This document shows positions 31,961 through 41,807 of a stretch of DNA of 45,805 nt, in pieces (within the stretch, counting starts at the first letter, position 1; each line of letters begins with the position of its first letter). The DNA lies in assembly GCF_001999465.1 (NCBI RefSeq), contig NZ_MQMF01000008.1, forward strand, positions 1-45,805, in the 5' to 3' direction. The position numbers and the translations under genes were made by a program. This DNA comes from Fictibacillus arsenicus. GTDB lineage: Bacteria; Bacillota; Bacilli; Bacillales; Fictibacillaceae. The notes below the pieces were generated by a model. The model was given only the letters and a program-made list of their open reading frames with translations. It was not told the DNA's origin and did not search any database.

Positions 31961-32301
31961 GCATCCTCCTCATTTCCCCATTTTAAGAACTGATCAATTT
32001 CATCTATTGTGCCATGCATTTCCTCTATTTTTTTCTGAATGTCCCGCTTTTTTTGATTAAGGATGTTCTCCAGGTTCTTGAAAGACTCATCTTCAATAAC
32101 GGTGATCATTTCTTGAATCGTAAAATTGAATTTTCGTAAACTAACCAAAATTATTGCGATTAAATAAGAGCCATTATCGTAATACCGGTAATTATTCTTT
32201 GGATCAATATAAGCAGGCTCGAGGAGTTTCACTTCTGCATAATACCGTAATGTCTCCTTGCTCAGTCCTGTCATTGTTGAGAACTCACTTACTCTGTACA
32301 T
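31957..32301 (-). CDS. MerR family transcriptional regulator
   Basis: The 114-aa regulator has the winged HTH at the N-terminus (YRVSEFSTMTGLSKETLRYYAEVKLLEPAYIDPKNNYRYYD) and a C-terminal dimerisation coiled coil (ILNQKKRDIQKKIEEMHGTIDEIDQF). No metal-binding cysteines and no separate ligand domain are present, so the inducer is unknown. It precedes and overlaps the SRPBCC gene. AGGTGG lies upstream of the ATG. Confidence 0.9.
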   Translation of the reverse strand: MYRVSEFSTMTGLSKETLRYYAEVKLLEPAYIDPKNNYRYYDNGSYLIAIILVSLRKFNFTIQEMITVIEDESFKNLENILNQKKRDIQKKIEEMHGTIDEIDQFLKWGNEEDA

Positions 32302-32469
32302 CTCTTATTCACCACCTGCAATTCCATCATAAACCGTGTTGTGCACCACAGAGTCAAAACTTTTTTCACATCATTTTATAGTCTTCCTCATGGAGCTCAA
32401 TTTCCCTTTTATTAAAAAGGATTCAGTATTAGGATAAGAGAATATTAAACTTTTATAGGAGGTGTTGGT

Positions 32470-32799
32470 ATGGAGTTTAAGAATTACGAAGAATTTTGGC
32501 CGTTCTATCTTTCGCAGCATAGTAAACCATCAACTAGAGCGTGGCATTTTGTTGGTACTTCATTTGTCTTTATTTTTATTATTCTTGCGATTTGGAAAAG
32601 CCCTTGGTTTCTCTTATTAGCTCCTGTTGTTGCTTACGGCATTGCCTGGTTCAGCCATTTTTTTATTGAAGGGAATAAGCCTGCTACATTTGGACATCCC
32701 TTCTGGTCTTTGAGGGCAGACTTTCGAATGTACCGGATGATTTTGTTTGGACAGCTTCCAAAGGAATTAACTAAACTCTCAAACGATCAAAGAATGTAA
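32470..32799 (+). CDS. Mpo1-like (DUF962) membrane protein
   Basis: The 109-aa protein shows the Mpo1/DUF962 pattern: NYEEFWPFYLSQHSKPSTRAWHFVGTS, two membrane helices (about 29-57) and AWFSHFFIEGNKPATFGHPFWSL. In yeast Mpo1 is an iron-dependent dioxygenase that alpha-oxidises 2-hydroxy fatty acids; the conserved histidines are present here. The bacterial role is not known. GGAGGTG precedes the ATG. Monocistronic with a terminator. Confidence 0.88.
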   Translation: MEFKNYEEFWPFYLSQHSKPSTRAWHFVGTSFVFIFIILAIWKSPWFLLLAPVVAYGIAWFSHFFIEGNKPATFGHPFWSLRADFRMYRMILFGQLPKELTKLSNDQRM

Positions 32800-32803
32800 G
32801 TTA

Positions 32804-32836
32804 AAAAAACTCATCTTTTAAGCAGATGAGTTTTTT
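32804..32836. terminator. Terminator between convergent Mpo1-like and YerD-like genes
   Basis: Arms AAAAAACTCATCT and AGATGAGTTTTTT flank a short loop, with T-tracts on both strands. It can serve both convergent genes. Confidence 0.88.
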
Positions 32837-32849
32837 GTTTCTCGATCTT

Positions 32850-34451
32850 TTATTTATGATGCTGTGCTTTTACTGCTGCATGTATGATTTCCTCTACCGG
32901 CGATATTCGTCCGAGATCGTCCTTATGAACAATATGTTTTCTTTTAAATTGTGTAGGCGAATCCAGACCTGCTGCTGCAGCCAAATTAAAAAGACCTTCT
33001 CTTAACGAAATTACATAGTTAGCAACCCTGTAGTGTTTTTCTTCTACAATGAGACCTTCTTGAAGTTTTTTATTTGTAGTAGCAACTCCGACAGGGCATT
33101 GGTTCGTGTGACAGACTTGGGCCATAATACACCCTACGCTGATCATGAATCCACGGGCGATATTTACGAGATCTGCTCCCATAGCGAGAGCGATGGCAAC
33201 TTTGTCAGGGGTAATCAGTTTTCCTGATGCGATCAGCTTCACTCTGTCCCTGACACCATATTTCGTAAGCATTTCGTCCACGACAGGCAATGCTGCTTGG
33301 ATCGGCAAACCAACGGCATCCGCAAGCTCTTGGTAAGTTGCACCCGTACCTCCTTCACCTCCATCAATTGTTATGAAGTCCGGTCCTTTTCCGCTTTCTT
33401 TCATTGTGGCGACCATATCTTCCAGTGCATCCAAATCTCCAACAACTATTTTAATTCCCACTGGCTTACCGCCAACATCTCTTAATTTTTCTATAAAATC
33501 GAACATGGTTGATGGATTATCAAATTCATAAAAGCGGTTCGGGCTGTTGATCGTCTTGCCTTGTTCTACAAGACGTATTTTTGCGATTTCTTCTGTTACT
33601 TTTTCGCCTTCAACATGTCCGCCTCTTGTTTTTGCACCTTGTGCCAGCTTTAGTTCAAACGCTTTTATCTGCTTCATTTCACTCTTTTTCTTAAACTCTT
33701 CCCAAGAAAATTCACCACTCGGTTTTCTAACTCCAAACAAGTCGGGGCCGATCTGCATAATGATGTCGGGATTGCCAGCCAAATGATAATCTGACAGTCC
33801 GCCTTCACCCGTATTCATCCATGTTCCTTTTACAAGTCCCAGCCCTTTCGATAATGCGGTAATCGCATTTTCACCTAATGCACCAAAGCTCATTCCGGAC
33901 TGACCTACTAAACCTTTTACTCGAAAGGGAGTGCGGCATGTTTGTCCGCCAACTACCACGGCGTCTTCGTCTCTTAATAAATAAGGATCAACAAGTTTTT
34001 CTTCATGATGCTCCTTTCGTGTAAAAAGGCCGTCTTTATTTATTTTATAAGTTTTCGTTTTTATCTTTTCTGTATTATCTACTTTTAATTCATCACGCTG
34101 TTTTGGGAATAAGGTATTACGAATATAAAACCCCTCTGCTTCAAAATCATGATCAGAACCAAATCCAATTAACCGCTCTTTATATTTGCCTGCTTTTACA
34201 ACGTCCTGATACTGTTTTCGAGAAAAAGGCTTACCCTCATTATCATTATTAAAAAGATACTGTCTCAGCTCAGGTCCTATCTTTTCGGTAATGTATCTGA
34301 CGTTTCCGAGGACGGGAAAGTTGCGCAGGATTGCATGCTGCTTTTGACGGTCATCTTTAAAATATAAATAAATGAAAAAGATAACAGGTACCACGATAAG
34401 TAATGCGATAAAAACGATAAGCCCTATTACGAGATAAGCGGTAATATCCAC
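32850..34451 (-). CDS. FMN-binding glutamate synthase-like protein (YerD-like)
   Basis: The 533-aa protein has one N-terminal membrane helix (5-30) and a GltB-type FMN barrel: GQSGMSFGALGENAITALSKG, TGEGGLSDYH, DFITIDGGEGGTGATYQEL, LIASGKLITPDKVAIALAMGAD. The 3Fe-4S cysteines are in GCIMAQVCHTNQCPVG. It lacks the amidotransferase and regulatory domains of full glutamate synthase. The B. subtilis counterpart YerD has no proven function. The start is a GTG with AAAGGA upstream. It follows the YhfK-like gene by 21 bases. Confidence 0.88.
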   Translation of the reverse strand: MDITAYLVIGLIVFIALLIVVPVIFFIYLYFKDDRQKQHAILRNFPVLGNVRYITEKIGPELRQYLFNNDNEGKPFSRKQYQDVVKAGKYKERLIGFGSDHDFEAEGFYIRNTLFPKQRDELKVDNTEKIKTKTYKINKDGLFTRKEHHEEKLVDPYLLRDEDAVVVGGQTCRTPFRVKGLVGQSGMSFGALGENAITALSKGLGLVKGTWMNTGEGGLSDYHLAGNPDIIMQIGPDLFGVRKPSGEFSWEEFKKKSEMKQIKAFELKLAQGAKTRGGHVEGEKVTEEIAKIRLVEQGKTINSPNRFYEFDNPSTMFDFIEKLRDVGGKPVGIKIVVGDLDALEDMVATMKESGKGPDFITIDGGEGGTGATYQELADAVGLPIQAALPVVDEMLTKYGVRDRVKLIASGKLITPDKVAIALAMGADLVNIARGFMISVGCIMAQVCHTNQCPVGVATTNKKLQEGLIVEEKHYRVANYVISLREGLFNLAAAAGLDSPTQFKRKHIVHKDDLGRISPVEEIIHAAVKAQHHK

Positions 34452-34472
34452 ACAATCATCCTTTCTGAAATC

Positions 34473-35099
34473 CTAATGATAAAATGCTTCATGTATAGGA
34501 ACGTTCCCTGAAACTACATCAAATGTCTTATGAAAAGAATCATGGTTGTCTAATATTTCTACTAATACGGAAGCGACATCTTCCTTGGAGATTTCCCCTT
34601 CATCGATATCCAAGCTTTCACCTATAGTGACCAATCCCTTTCCCGGTTTATCTGTTAAATGGCCAGGCCGGATTATCGTGTATTTGAAACCTTCTTCTCT
34701 TAATCGCTCGTCAGGCTTATCCTTTTCGCCAACCTTACTCGAATCACTGTTCTCAGATTCATTTGCCCGAATGGCACTCATGAGGATAAAGCGTTCGATT
34801 CTCATTTTCTTTGCTTCTTCTATTGAATCAATCACTTCATCATGATCGATTAAAACTGTTTTGTTTTCACCTGTTCTTTGACTGGATCCTGCGATATAGA
34901 TTACTGCATTACAAGCAGCGAATACTTCCTCAAAATGATCTCCTTCATTTACAACTACTTCTGTTGCTCCCAGCTTTTCCATATCCGGCTTTCTATGTTC
35001 ATCTTTTATAACTGCAACTGATTGATGATTTTTTTCTTTTAATTTTTTCAATACAAGTTCTCCTACACTTTCAGAAGTACCGATGACTGCTACTTTCAT
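34473..35099 (-). CDS. NAD(P)-binding atypical SDR (YhfK-like)
   Basis: The protein of about 208 aa resembles NAD(P)H-binding proteins of the YhfK type: MKVAVIGTSESVGELVLKKLKEKNH, then VIYIAGSSQRTGENKTVLIDHD, ERFILMSAIRANES and KYTIIRPGHLTD. The glycine motif reads GTSESVG rather than GATGxxG, which is unusual. No classical YxxxK is visible, as in other atypical members. I start at ATG 35099 after GGGAGG. It is probably co-transcribed with the YerD-like gene. Confidence 0.85.
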   Translation of the reverse strand: MKVAVIGTSESVGELVLKKLKEKNHQSVAVIKDEHRKPDMEKLGATEVVVNEGDHFEEVFAACNAVIYIAGSSQRTGENKTVLIDHDEVIDSIEEAKKMRIERFILMSAIRANESENSDSSKVGEKDKPDERLREEGFKYTIIRPGHLTDKPGKGLVTIGESLDIDEGEISKEDVASVLVEILDNHDSFHKTFDVVSGNVPIHEAFYH

Positions 35100-35254
35100 A
35101 GGAACACCTCCCATATAATGGTTTATACTCTTCCTTTACCACTGCTGCTGCGAATAGAAACCTTGGCTGCCGGCTATTGAATTGAAAATATAGTGATGTT
35201 TGAGATTAATTTTCTAAGGTTACATTATATTTGGAGGCTAAAGGAGGATTTTTG

Positions 35255-35719
35255 ATGAAAAAGTATACAAAATTTGTGGTTATGATTACTACTTCAACAA
35301 TCATTATGTTCGGACTTATGTACTTAAATATTTTTCAGTTAAATCACGTCTTTTACAGTGAGACACGGCTGTATATGGCTCTGATTATGGGTTCTGTCAT
35401 GGCGATTGTGATGCTCTTGTTCATGCGTAAGATGTATACAGATAGACGGAAGAATATGGTTATACTAGGCAGCAGTGCTCTTATATTTGCCGCTTCTCTT
35501 TGGCTCGTTCGAAGTCAGGCGACCGTAGAAGATACAAGCTGGATGAAAGCTATGATTCCTCATCATTCTATTGCAATTCTTACAAGTGAGCGAGCAAACA
35601 TTTCTGATCCACGAGTTCAGGAGCTTGCTGATAAAATTATCAAAGCACAGCGCAAAGAAATTGATGAGATGAAAAAGCTTATAAAAGAACTTGAAAAGGA
35701 TGAAGAAGCACAAAAATAA
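35255..35719 (+). CDS. DUF305 family membrane protein
   Basis: The protein of about 154 aa has three membrane helices in the first 85 residues and a short DUF305 domain with the signature MIPHHSIAILTSERANISDPRVQELADKIIKAQRKEIDEM. The MxxHH motif is often associated with copper handling, but no copper genes are nearby. The ATG at 35255 has AAAGGAGG upstream; the TTG/ATG eight codons earlier does not. Monocistronic, followed by a terminator shared with glmS. Confidence 0.87.
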   Translation: MKKYTKFVVMITTSTIIMFGLMYLNIFQLNHVFYSETRLYMALIMGSVMAIVMLLFMRKMYTDRRKNMVILGSSALIFAASLWLVRSQATVEDTSWMKAMIPHHSIAILTSERANISDPRVQELADKIIKAQRKEIDEMKKLIKELEKDEEAQK

Positions 35720-35752
35720 AACCACCTCCATCGGGAGGTGGTTTTCTATTTT
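35718..35752. terminator. Bidirectional terminator between the DUF305 gene and glmS
   Basis: Arms AAAACCACCTCC (35718-35729) and GGAGGTGGTTTT (35734-35745) form a perfect stem, with T-tracts on both strands. It sits between convergent genes. Confidence 0.88.
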
Positions 35753-35757
35753 TTAAT

Positions 35758-37560
35758 TTATTCTACTGTTACTGACTTCGCAAGGTTACGCGGCTTATCT
35801 ACGTCACAGTCGCGGTGAAGCGCTGCGTAGTAAGAGATCAGCTGCATTGGAAGTACAGATACAAGCGGAGTCAAGTACGGGTGGATCTTCGGAAGAACGA
35901 CGCGATCGCCTTCTTCTTGCAGTCCATCCATAGAGATCACGCAAGTGTACGCACCGCGTGCCGCTACTTCTTTTACGTTACCGCGGATGCTTAAGTTAAC
36001 ATGCTCTTGTGTAGCTAGAGCGATGACCGGCGTACCGTCTTCGATTAACGCGATCGTACCGTGCTTAAGTTCTCCTCCAGCAAATCCTTCTGCTTGGATA
36101 TAAGAGATTTCTTTAAGCTTAAGTGCAGCTTCTAAACATACGTAGAAGTCAGCAGCACGGCCGATAAAGAATGCGTTGCGAGTTACAGCTAAGAACTCAC
36201 GAGCAATCTGTTCCATCTCTTCTTTTTGATCACATAAAACTTCCATAGCGTTTGCTACAATCGCAAGCTCCTGAAGCGGATTGAAGTCTAACTCGATGCC
36301 TTTAGCACGAGCAGAATCAACAGCTAAGATAGCAAGAACAGCGATTTGTGCAGTGTAAGCTTTTGTAGAAGCAACTGCGATCTCAGGACCAGCATACAAA
36401 TTAAGCGTGTAGTCTGCTTCACGAGAAAGTGTAGATCCCGGAACGTTTGTAATTGTTAATGCTTTGTGACCTAACTTTTTGATCTCAACTAATACGGCAC
36501 GGCTGTCTGCAGTCTCACCGGATTGTGAGATGAAAATGAACAATGGCTTTTCAGATAAAAGCGGCATGTTGTAAACAAACTCACTCGCGATGTGTGATTC
36601 AACCGGAATATTTGCGATATTCTCGATAAGCTGCTTACCAACAAGACCTGCATGGTAGCTCGTTCCGCATGCAATGATGTACACACGGTCTGCGCCTTTC
36701 ATTGCAGCACGGATGTCGTCATCAAGCTTAAGGTCGCCATTTTCGTTTTGGTACTGATTAATGATGTTACGCATTACGAAAGGCTGCTCATCAATTTCTT
36801 TTAACATGAAATGAGGGTACGTGCCTTTTTCAATGTCGCTTGCATCTAGTTCTGCTGTGTAAGGTGCACGTTCTACAACTTCACCATCAAGCGTCTTGAT
36901 TGTATAGTTGTTACGAGTCACGATTACGATTTCTTTATCCATTAATTCAACGTATTGATCTGTTTGAGAAAGCATAGCCATTGCATCACTTGCAATAACG
37001 TTGAAGCCTTCACCTTTACCCACTAACAATGGGCTTTTGTTTTTACCAACATAGATGGTTTCAGGGTTTTCGTTGTCGATTAAACCGATCGCATAAGAAC
37101 CTTTAAGTTCAGACAATGTACGGCGGAATGCTTCTTCCACTTCCATGCCTTCTTTTACAAAGTGCTCTACTAGCTGAACGATTACTTCTGTATCTGTTTC
37201 AGACAATAACTCAACACCTGAAATATAGTGCTTCTTCACCTGTTCATAGTTCTCGATTACACCGTTATGCACAAGTGTAAAACGCTCTGTTGAACTTTGG
37301 TGTGGATGTGAATTCACTTTGCTTGGAACACCGTGTGTTGCCCAGCGAGTATGCCCGATCCCAACAGATGCTTCAACATCTAGATCAACGCTCTCACGCA
37401 AGTTAGCAATACGGCCTTTTTCTTTGAATACATGAACTCCGTCTTCGTTAAGTACGGCGATTCCTGCTGAGTCATATCCGCGGTACTCTAATTTCTCAAG
37501 ACCACGCAATAAGATTTCTTTTGCATCTTTAGTTCCAATATAACCTACGATTCCACACAT
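35758..37560 (-). CDS. glmS: Glutamine-fructose-6-phosphate aminotransferase (isomerising)
   Basis: The 600-aa enzyme makes glucosamine-6-phosphate from fructose-6-phosphate and glutamine, the entry to UDP-GlcNAc synthesis. Cys2 (MCGIVGYIG) is the glutaminase nucleophile, with TRWATHG, HNGVIEN and SETDTEV following. Two SIS domains carry [19 protein letters not shown] and STKAYTAQ. The C-terminus [12 protein letters not shown] is typical. It is preceded by AAGGAGG, a glmS ribozyme and a strong SigA-type promoter, so it is feedback controlled by its product. Confidence 0.98.
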   Translation of the reverse strand: MCGIVGYIGTKDAKEILLRGLEKLEYRGYDSAGIAVLNEDGVHVFKEKGRIANLRESVDLDVEASVGIGHTRWATHGVPSKVNSHPHQSSTERFTLVHNGVIENYEQVKKHYISGVELLSETDTEVIVQLVEHFVKEGMEVEEAFRRTLSELKGSYAIGLIDNENPETIYVGKNKSPLLVGKGEGFNVIASDAMAMLSQTDQYVELMDKEIVIVTRNNYTIKTLDGEVVERAPYTAELDASDIEKGTYPHFMLKEIDEQPFVMRNIINQYQNENGDLKLDDDIRAAMKGADRVYIIACGTSYHAGLVGKQLIENIANIPVESHIASEFVYNMPLLSEKPLFIFISQSGETADSRAVLVEIKKLGHKALTITNVPGSTLSREADYTLNLYAGPEIAVASTKAYTAQIAVLAILAVDSARAKGIELDFNPLQELAIVANAMEVLCDQKEEMEQIAREFLAVTRNAFFIGRAADFYVCLEAALKLKEISYIQAEGFAGGELKHGTIALIEDGTPVIALATQEHVNLSIRGNVKEVAARGAYTCVISMDGLQEEGDRVVLPKIHPYLTPLVSVLPMQLISYYAALHRDCDVDKPRNLAKSVTVE

Positions 37561-37663
37561 AAATAAACGTCCTCCTTAAGCCATCACACTCTGCTGACGG
37601 CTTACATAAGAGGGCCGTGAGCGGGGCTCACAACCCCACCTATGTTTTCTATTTTTATTTTGG

Positions 37664-37811
37664 TTTCACTTGCTTTCGTCTTTGTACAGGAAGTCACCTT
37701 GCCTGGTTTGAACAAAAGCTTACGGAAGTGAATGTTCCGAGAGGCATCCGCCGAAATATCGATGAACCTCTTCCTCGTCAACTGCTTTTTCCGATCAGCA
37801 GTTCAGGCGCT
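37664..37811 (-). ncRNA. glmS: glmS ribozyme (GlcN6P-responsive self-cleaving riboswitch)
   Basis: The minus strand carries the conserved blocks of the glmS ribozyme in order: GCGCCTGAACTGC at the cleavage site, AGCAGTTGACGAGG, ATTTCGGCGGATGCCTC, CTTCCGTAAG, GTTCAAACC, AAGGTGACTTCCTG and ACAAAGACGAAAG. Cleavage is expected between A at 37811 and G at 37810. Glucosamine-6-phosphate acts as coenzyme and the cleaved mRNA is degraded. A linker of about 100 bases with extra hairpins separates it from the ATG. Confidence 0.95.
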
Positions 37812-37867
37812 TTTTGGATGAATGATTAAATGTAAACTCCTTCCTTTTATTGAAGTAAACAAAAATA

Positions 37868-37896
37868 ATCATACACGGGTTTTTCAAAACCGTCAA
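37868..37896 (-). promoter_or_regulatory. SigA promoter of glmS
   Basis: On the minus strand TTGACG (37891-37896) and TATGAT (37868-37873) are 17 bases apart. Transcription would start about 50 bases before the ribozyme cleavage site. Confidence 0.85.
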
Positions 37897-37946
37897 TTAT
37901 TATTCTTTCCCTATTTCAGAAAAAGTTGAAACATAAAGTTCCATAA

Positions 37947-37994
37947 TAAAAAAATATGCATAAGCAGCCCTTTGTGTGAGCCGCATATGCATAT
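37947..37994 (-). terminator. Terminator of the cdaA-cdaR-glmM operon
   Basis: Arms around ATATGCATA (with GC pairs further in) at 37954-37969 and 37978-37994 form a long hairpin; the minus strand continues TTTTTTTATT. It lies 45 bases after the glmM stop. With the glmS promoter, ribozyme and leader it fills 37561-38039. Confidence 0.85.
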
Positions 37995-38039
37995 GTTTCG
38001 TGCCCTTTTTCATTTTATGTCGGATAAAGGTCTTCCTTT

Positions 38040-39380
38040 TTATACTAACTCTTTTTTGACGACTTCTACGATTGTTTCTGCATGCTTTTGGCAAAGCTCT
38101 TCTGTTGGTGCTTCTACCATTACGCGTACGAGCGGTTCTGTTCCAGAAGGGCGTACAAGCACTCGGCCGTTTCCTTCAAGTTCTGTTTCCACTTGATCGA
38201 TAGCCGATTTGATCGCTTCATTTCCGTTCAGCTTAGATTTATCTGCTACTTTAACGTTGATCAAAAGCTGAGGGAATTTCTTCATCTCTCCTGCAAGCTC
38301 TGATAATGGCTTTCCAGTTGCTTTTAAAATAGATGCAAGCTGGATTCCAGAAAGAAGCCCATCACCTGTGGTTGTGTAATCCAAGAAAATAATATGGCCG
38401 GACTGCTCTCCGCCAAGATTAAAATCGTTCTTGCGCATCTCTTCCATTACATAACGGTCACCAACAGCTGTTTGAGCAGATTGGATACCGCTCGCTTCAA
38501 CTGCTTTATAAAATCCAAGGTTACTCATTACTGTTGAAACAACCGTATCCTGTTTCAGACGGCCTTGGTCTTTGAGATGCTTCGCGCAGATGAACATAAT
38601 TTGGTCACCATCGACAATGTTTCCTTTTTCATCGATCGCGATCAAGCGGTCCCCGTCGCCATCAAACGCTAATCCCATGTCACAGCCTTTTTCTTTTACA
38701 AGCGCAGCAAGCTTCTCTGGATGTGTGCTTCCAACACCTTCATTAATGTTTAAGCCGTTTGGACTTGTACCCATTGTTGAAATATCTGCTTCCAAATCAG
38801 CAAATAAGTGCGGTGCATGTGATGATGTAGCACCGTGCGCACAGTCTAGTGCGATATGCAATCCTGAGAAGTCTCCAGGAATCGTTTGTTTAAGATATTG
38901 CATGTACTTTTGTCCGCCTTCGAAATAATCGCTGACAGAACCCAGGTCGCCTCCTACAGGACGAGGCAGTTCATCTGTACCTTTATCTAAAAGTGCTTCG
39001 ATCTCCGCTTCTTGCTCATCTAAAAGCTTAAAACCGTCAGCACCAAAAAATTTAATTCCATTATCTGCAACTGGATTATGTGAAGCTGAGATCATGATTC
39101 CCGCTTGTGCTCCCAGCGCTTTTGTAATAAAAGCAACGCCTGGTGTTGAAATAACTCCTAAACGCATTACTTCTGCACCGATCGATAAAAGGCCAGCTAT
39201 TAGAGCGCCTTCCAGCATTTGTCCGGAAATGCGAGTATCACGACCGATCAAGATTTTTGGCTTATCTGTATTTTTTGTTAGAATATATCCTCCGAAACGT
39301 CCTAATTTAAAAGCAAGTTCAGGCGTTAGCTCTGTATTTGCAACTCCTCTTACTCCGTCTGTACCAAAATATTTTCCCAT
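38040..39380 (-). CDS. glmM: Phosphoglucosamine mutase
   Basis: This 446-aa enzyme converts glucosamine-6-phosphate to glucosamine-1-phosphate, the step after GlmS. The start at 39380 ([12 protein letters not shown]) fits AAGGAG 9 nt upstream and the family's standard N-terminus. The phosphoserine is Ser100 in MISASHNP; the Mg site is FDGDGDR near 240; the sugar-binding GGEQSGH and the C-terminal phosphate loop [12 protein letters not shown] are present. It is the third gene after cdaA and cdaR, a conserved arrangement in which GlmM binds and inhibits CdaA. Confidence 0.97.
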   Translation of the reverse strand: MGKYFGTDGVRGVANTELTPELAFKLGRFGGYILTKNTDKPKILIGRDTRISGQMLEGALIAGLLSIGAEVMRLGVISTPGVAFITKALGAQAGIMISASHNPVADNGIKFFGADGFKLLDEQEAEIEALLDKGTDELPRPVGGDLGSVSDYFEGGQKYMQYLKQTIPGDFSGLHIALDCAHGATSSHAPHLFADLEADISTMGTSPNGLNINEGVGSTHPEKLAALVKEKGCDMGLAFDGDGDRLIAIDEKGNIVDGDQIMFICAKHLKDQGRLKQDTVVSTVMSNLGFYKAVEASGIQSAQTAVGDRYVMEEMRKNDFNLGGEQSGHIIFLDYTTTGDGLLSGIQLASILKATGKPLSELAGEMKKFPQLLINVKVADKSKLNGNEAIKSAIDQVETELEGNGRVLVRPSGTEPLVRVMVEAPTEELCQKHAETIVEVVKKELV

Positions 39381-39398
39381 TATTGCTCTCTCCTTCAT

Positions 39399-40652
39399 CT
39401 ATTGACTGCTAGTTTCTGTTTGAATTTCCACACTGGCTTCTTGAACTGTATCTGTCAGATCAATATCAGCAGGATTTTTCCAATCTATCTTTACTTCGTG
39501 AGTTCCTTCTTCAAGCTGGCTTACATCTAAAATACCTTCGAGGTCTGATATTTGGAGCGAATCAAGTGTACTCTTCTTGCCTTTCACCGTTACATCTACT
39601 GCTCCATCTTCAGGGTCTAGAATTGTAGCTTTTTTCTCATCGGTCGTACCAAGCAATGTTAATGGAACATCTTTAAACGTTCGTGTTATCTCTTCGTCTT
39701 CAACGTCAATCGAAACGGTTACCTCTTTTTCCGAGACAGATTCAATTCCATCTGGTACAGGAACATCTACGGTTACTGTTGTATCTTTTTTTATTTTGCT
39801 AAGGTCTATAGAAATCTCTTTAAATGAATCATATTTATCTAAAGAAGTTGTTGTACCTGTCAGCGTAATCTCATTTGGGTCAGATGTTATTGACGCAAGT
39901 GATAGGCCTTCTTCAAGCTCCCCGCTTGTTCGGATGGAAATAGGTACTGTTTTTTTAGGTTTCTTTATCGGCACTGATACTTCTGCCGTTTCAGGAGAAA
40001 CCTGTACATCAATAAGGTCTCCTTGTTGATTGTATGCACGTAAAGGCACTTTGGTCTGTATAGTCTCGTCCGCATTGCCTACGTCAACAAATCCAGTTAT
40101 AAATGAGATCTGATTGATCATTCCTTCTGGACCAGTTACTCTGACTGATTTTGGAGAGAATTTAACATCTCCAGCTGTGTAACCCTCTGGAAGCTTTCTT
40201 GTATTTTTCAAATCAACGTTAACTGGCATCTCTTTCGTAACTTTCTTATGAAGGATTACGTCAACGAACTCAGGCTTCACCTTCGCCTTAACGCCTTCAG
40301 GCAAACCTCGGACATTTACTTTAACCCGTTTATTGCCCGGAGCCTCATTAGTCAGATCAATATATGCTTCGACTTCTTTATCTACTTTTGTGGCTTTTGT
40401 AATTAACCTGCTTGAGCCTGTTAAAGTAATATCTACCGAAGAGGGCAAATCGGTTAAGACATATTGTTTTTCATCAAAATAAGGTGTGATTTCAACGTCC
40501 TGAATGGTTTCGCTTTCCGTATACATTTTTGAAAAAATAGAACGGTTAGCTGCTTCTTCCTGCGTTTCCATTGTAACGATGGTATACATCATTAAAGCAA
40601 GGAGGAAAGCAATGATTTTAACAAACCATGAACTATTAAGGAGTTTGTCCAT
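39399..40652 (-). CDS. cdaR: CdaA regulatory protein, YbbR domains
   Basis: The protein of about 417 aa has a single N-terminal membrane helix (residues ~10-27) and four YbbR repeats outside the membrane (pattern VxVDVxxxxxLPEGYxA..., seen at PVNVDLKNTRKLPEGYTAG and similar). It modulates the diadenylate cyclase. I start at ATG 40652 (MDKLLNSSWFVK), which has GGAGGGG upstream and overlaps the end of cdaA by 17 bases. glmM follows 18 bases after its stop. Confidence 0.94.
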   Translation of the reverse strand: MDKLLNSSWFVKIIAFLLALMMYTIVTMETQEEAANRSIFSKMYTESETIQDVEITPYFDEKQYVLTDLPSSVDITLTGSSRLITKATKVDKEVEAYIDLTNEAPGNKRVKVNVRGLPEGVKAKVKPEFVDVILHKKVTKEMPVNVDLKNTRKLPEGYTAGDVKFSPKSVRVTGPEGMINQISFITGFVDVGNADETIQTKVPLRAYNQQGDLIDVQVSPETAEVSVPIKKPKKTVPISIRTSGELEEGLSLASITSDPNEITLTGTTTSLDKYDSFKEISIDLSKIKKDTTVTVDVPVPDGIESVSEKEVTVSIDVEDEEITRTFKDVPLTLLGTTDEKKATILDPEDGAVDVTVKGKKSTLDSLQISDLEGILDVSQLEEGTHEVKIDWKNPADIDLTDTVQEASVEIQTETSSQ

Positions 40653-41469
40653 TTTTCTTTCCCCTCCAATTCCAGCGAGTTGAGGAAGTGGACTTATTCG
40701 CAATAATCAATTCTGCATTTAACAAATTTCTTAAAGACTCTTCGTCCAGATTCCGATAGATTTCCCCGTTCTTTGTAAGGGAGATCGTACCTGTCTCCTC
40801 AGAAACTATAACCGTTATAGCATCTGTTACTTCACTGATTCCTAATGCTGCTCTGTGTCGTGTCCCAAGTTCTTTTGAAACAAACGGACTTTCTGTAAGC
40901 GGCAAATAACAGCCAGCTGCAAATACCTGGCTTTGTTTAATAATGACAGCTCCATCATGAAGCGGTGTATTCGGTACAAAAATATTCGTTAACAGCTCGG
41001 AAGTTAAATGCGCCTGAATCGGAATCCCAGTCTCTACGTACTCACTCAACCCTGTTTCTCTTTCAATTGAGATGATAGCTCCGATACGGCGTTTAGACAT
41101 ATAGTTTGTAGACTTCACGATAGCTGCGATCGTTTTCTCAGTTTCTTCTTCTTCAGGAATTCCCGTCCTTGAAAAGAATCTGCCTCGACCAAGCTGTTCG
41201 AGCGCTCTTCTCAGCTCTGGCTGGAAGATGATAATAATGGCAAGCAAACCATATGTAATGACTTTATCCATCAGCCAAGACATCGTCCGAAGATCGAACG
41301 AGCTGCTCAGAAACCATACTACGATGATCACGCTTATTCCTTTTAACAATTGAACAGCTTTTGTTCCTCGGATAATCATGATCAATTTATAGATGACATA
41401 CGTCACCAATAAAATATCAATTATTTGTGTAAGGTAGTTAAAGATATTAAAATCTGCGATTGGTAACAT
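40636..41469 (-). CDS. cdaA: Diadenylate cyclase
   Basis: The 277-aa enzyme makes c-di-AMP from two ATP. Three membrane helices occupy residues ~10-85 and the DAC domain follows. The catalytic motifs are DGA (172-174, LHDGAVII) and RHR (204-206, GTRHRAALG). It leads the operon cdaA-cdaR-glmM, which links c-di-AMP to cell-wall precursor synthesis. GGGAGG precedes the ATG. The C-terminal ~20 residues, rich in Ser, Thr and Arg, overlap cdaR. Confidence 0.97.
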   Translation of the reverse strand: MLPIADFNIFNYLTQIIDILLVTYVIYKLIMIIRGTKAVQLLKGISVIIVVWFLSSSFDLRTMSWLMDKVITYGLLAIIIIFQPELRRALEQLGRGRFFSRTGIPEEEETEKTIAAIVKSTNYMSKRRIGAIISIERETGLSEYVETGIPIQAHLTSELLTNIFVPNTPLHDGAVIIKQSQVFAAGCYLPLTESPFVSKELGTRHRAALGISEVTDAITVIVSEETGTISLTKNGEIYRNLDEESLRNLLNAELIIANKSTSSTRWNWRGKKNGQTP

Positions 41470-41668
41470 AACTTCCCTCCCAACTCGGGTATGTGTTCCA
41501 AGTTGAAGTTTTCATAATAGATTTAACTTATTTATTATAGCATACCTCATTACAAAGAAAACTGAGCATGAGCGGCTCAAGTTTATGAAGTTCAAGGCTA
41601 ATCCTGTTGGTAACGACAATGAAACCCGCCCTTTGCTTGATACTACCATAGGTATTGTGGCTGATATT

Positions 41669-41760
41669 TCCACGGTAAACCAGATTAATCCACGGTAGCT
41701 GCGTTTTTTCTCACGTTAATTGAAATAATCCCACGTTTATTAGAATATAACCACGAGCCG
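41669..41760. repeat. Degenerate CCACG array with 20-21 bp period
   Basis: CACG occurs at 41671, 41691, 41712, 41732 and 41752, that is, spacings of 20, 21, 20 and 20. Each is preceded by an AT-rich stretch and usually a C (TTTCCACGG, AATCCACGG, TCTCACGTT, ATCCCACGT, TAACCACGA). It occupies the 338-bp gap between rsiW and cdaA, which otherwise shows no gene. Confidence 0.75.
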
Positions 41761-41807
41761 ACAATCCCTGACAAATTTGGCGCGATGAATACCCCTGCAT
41801 CATTTCT

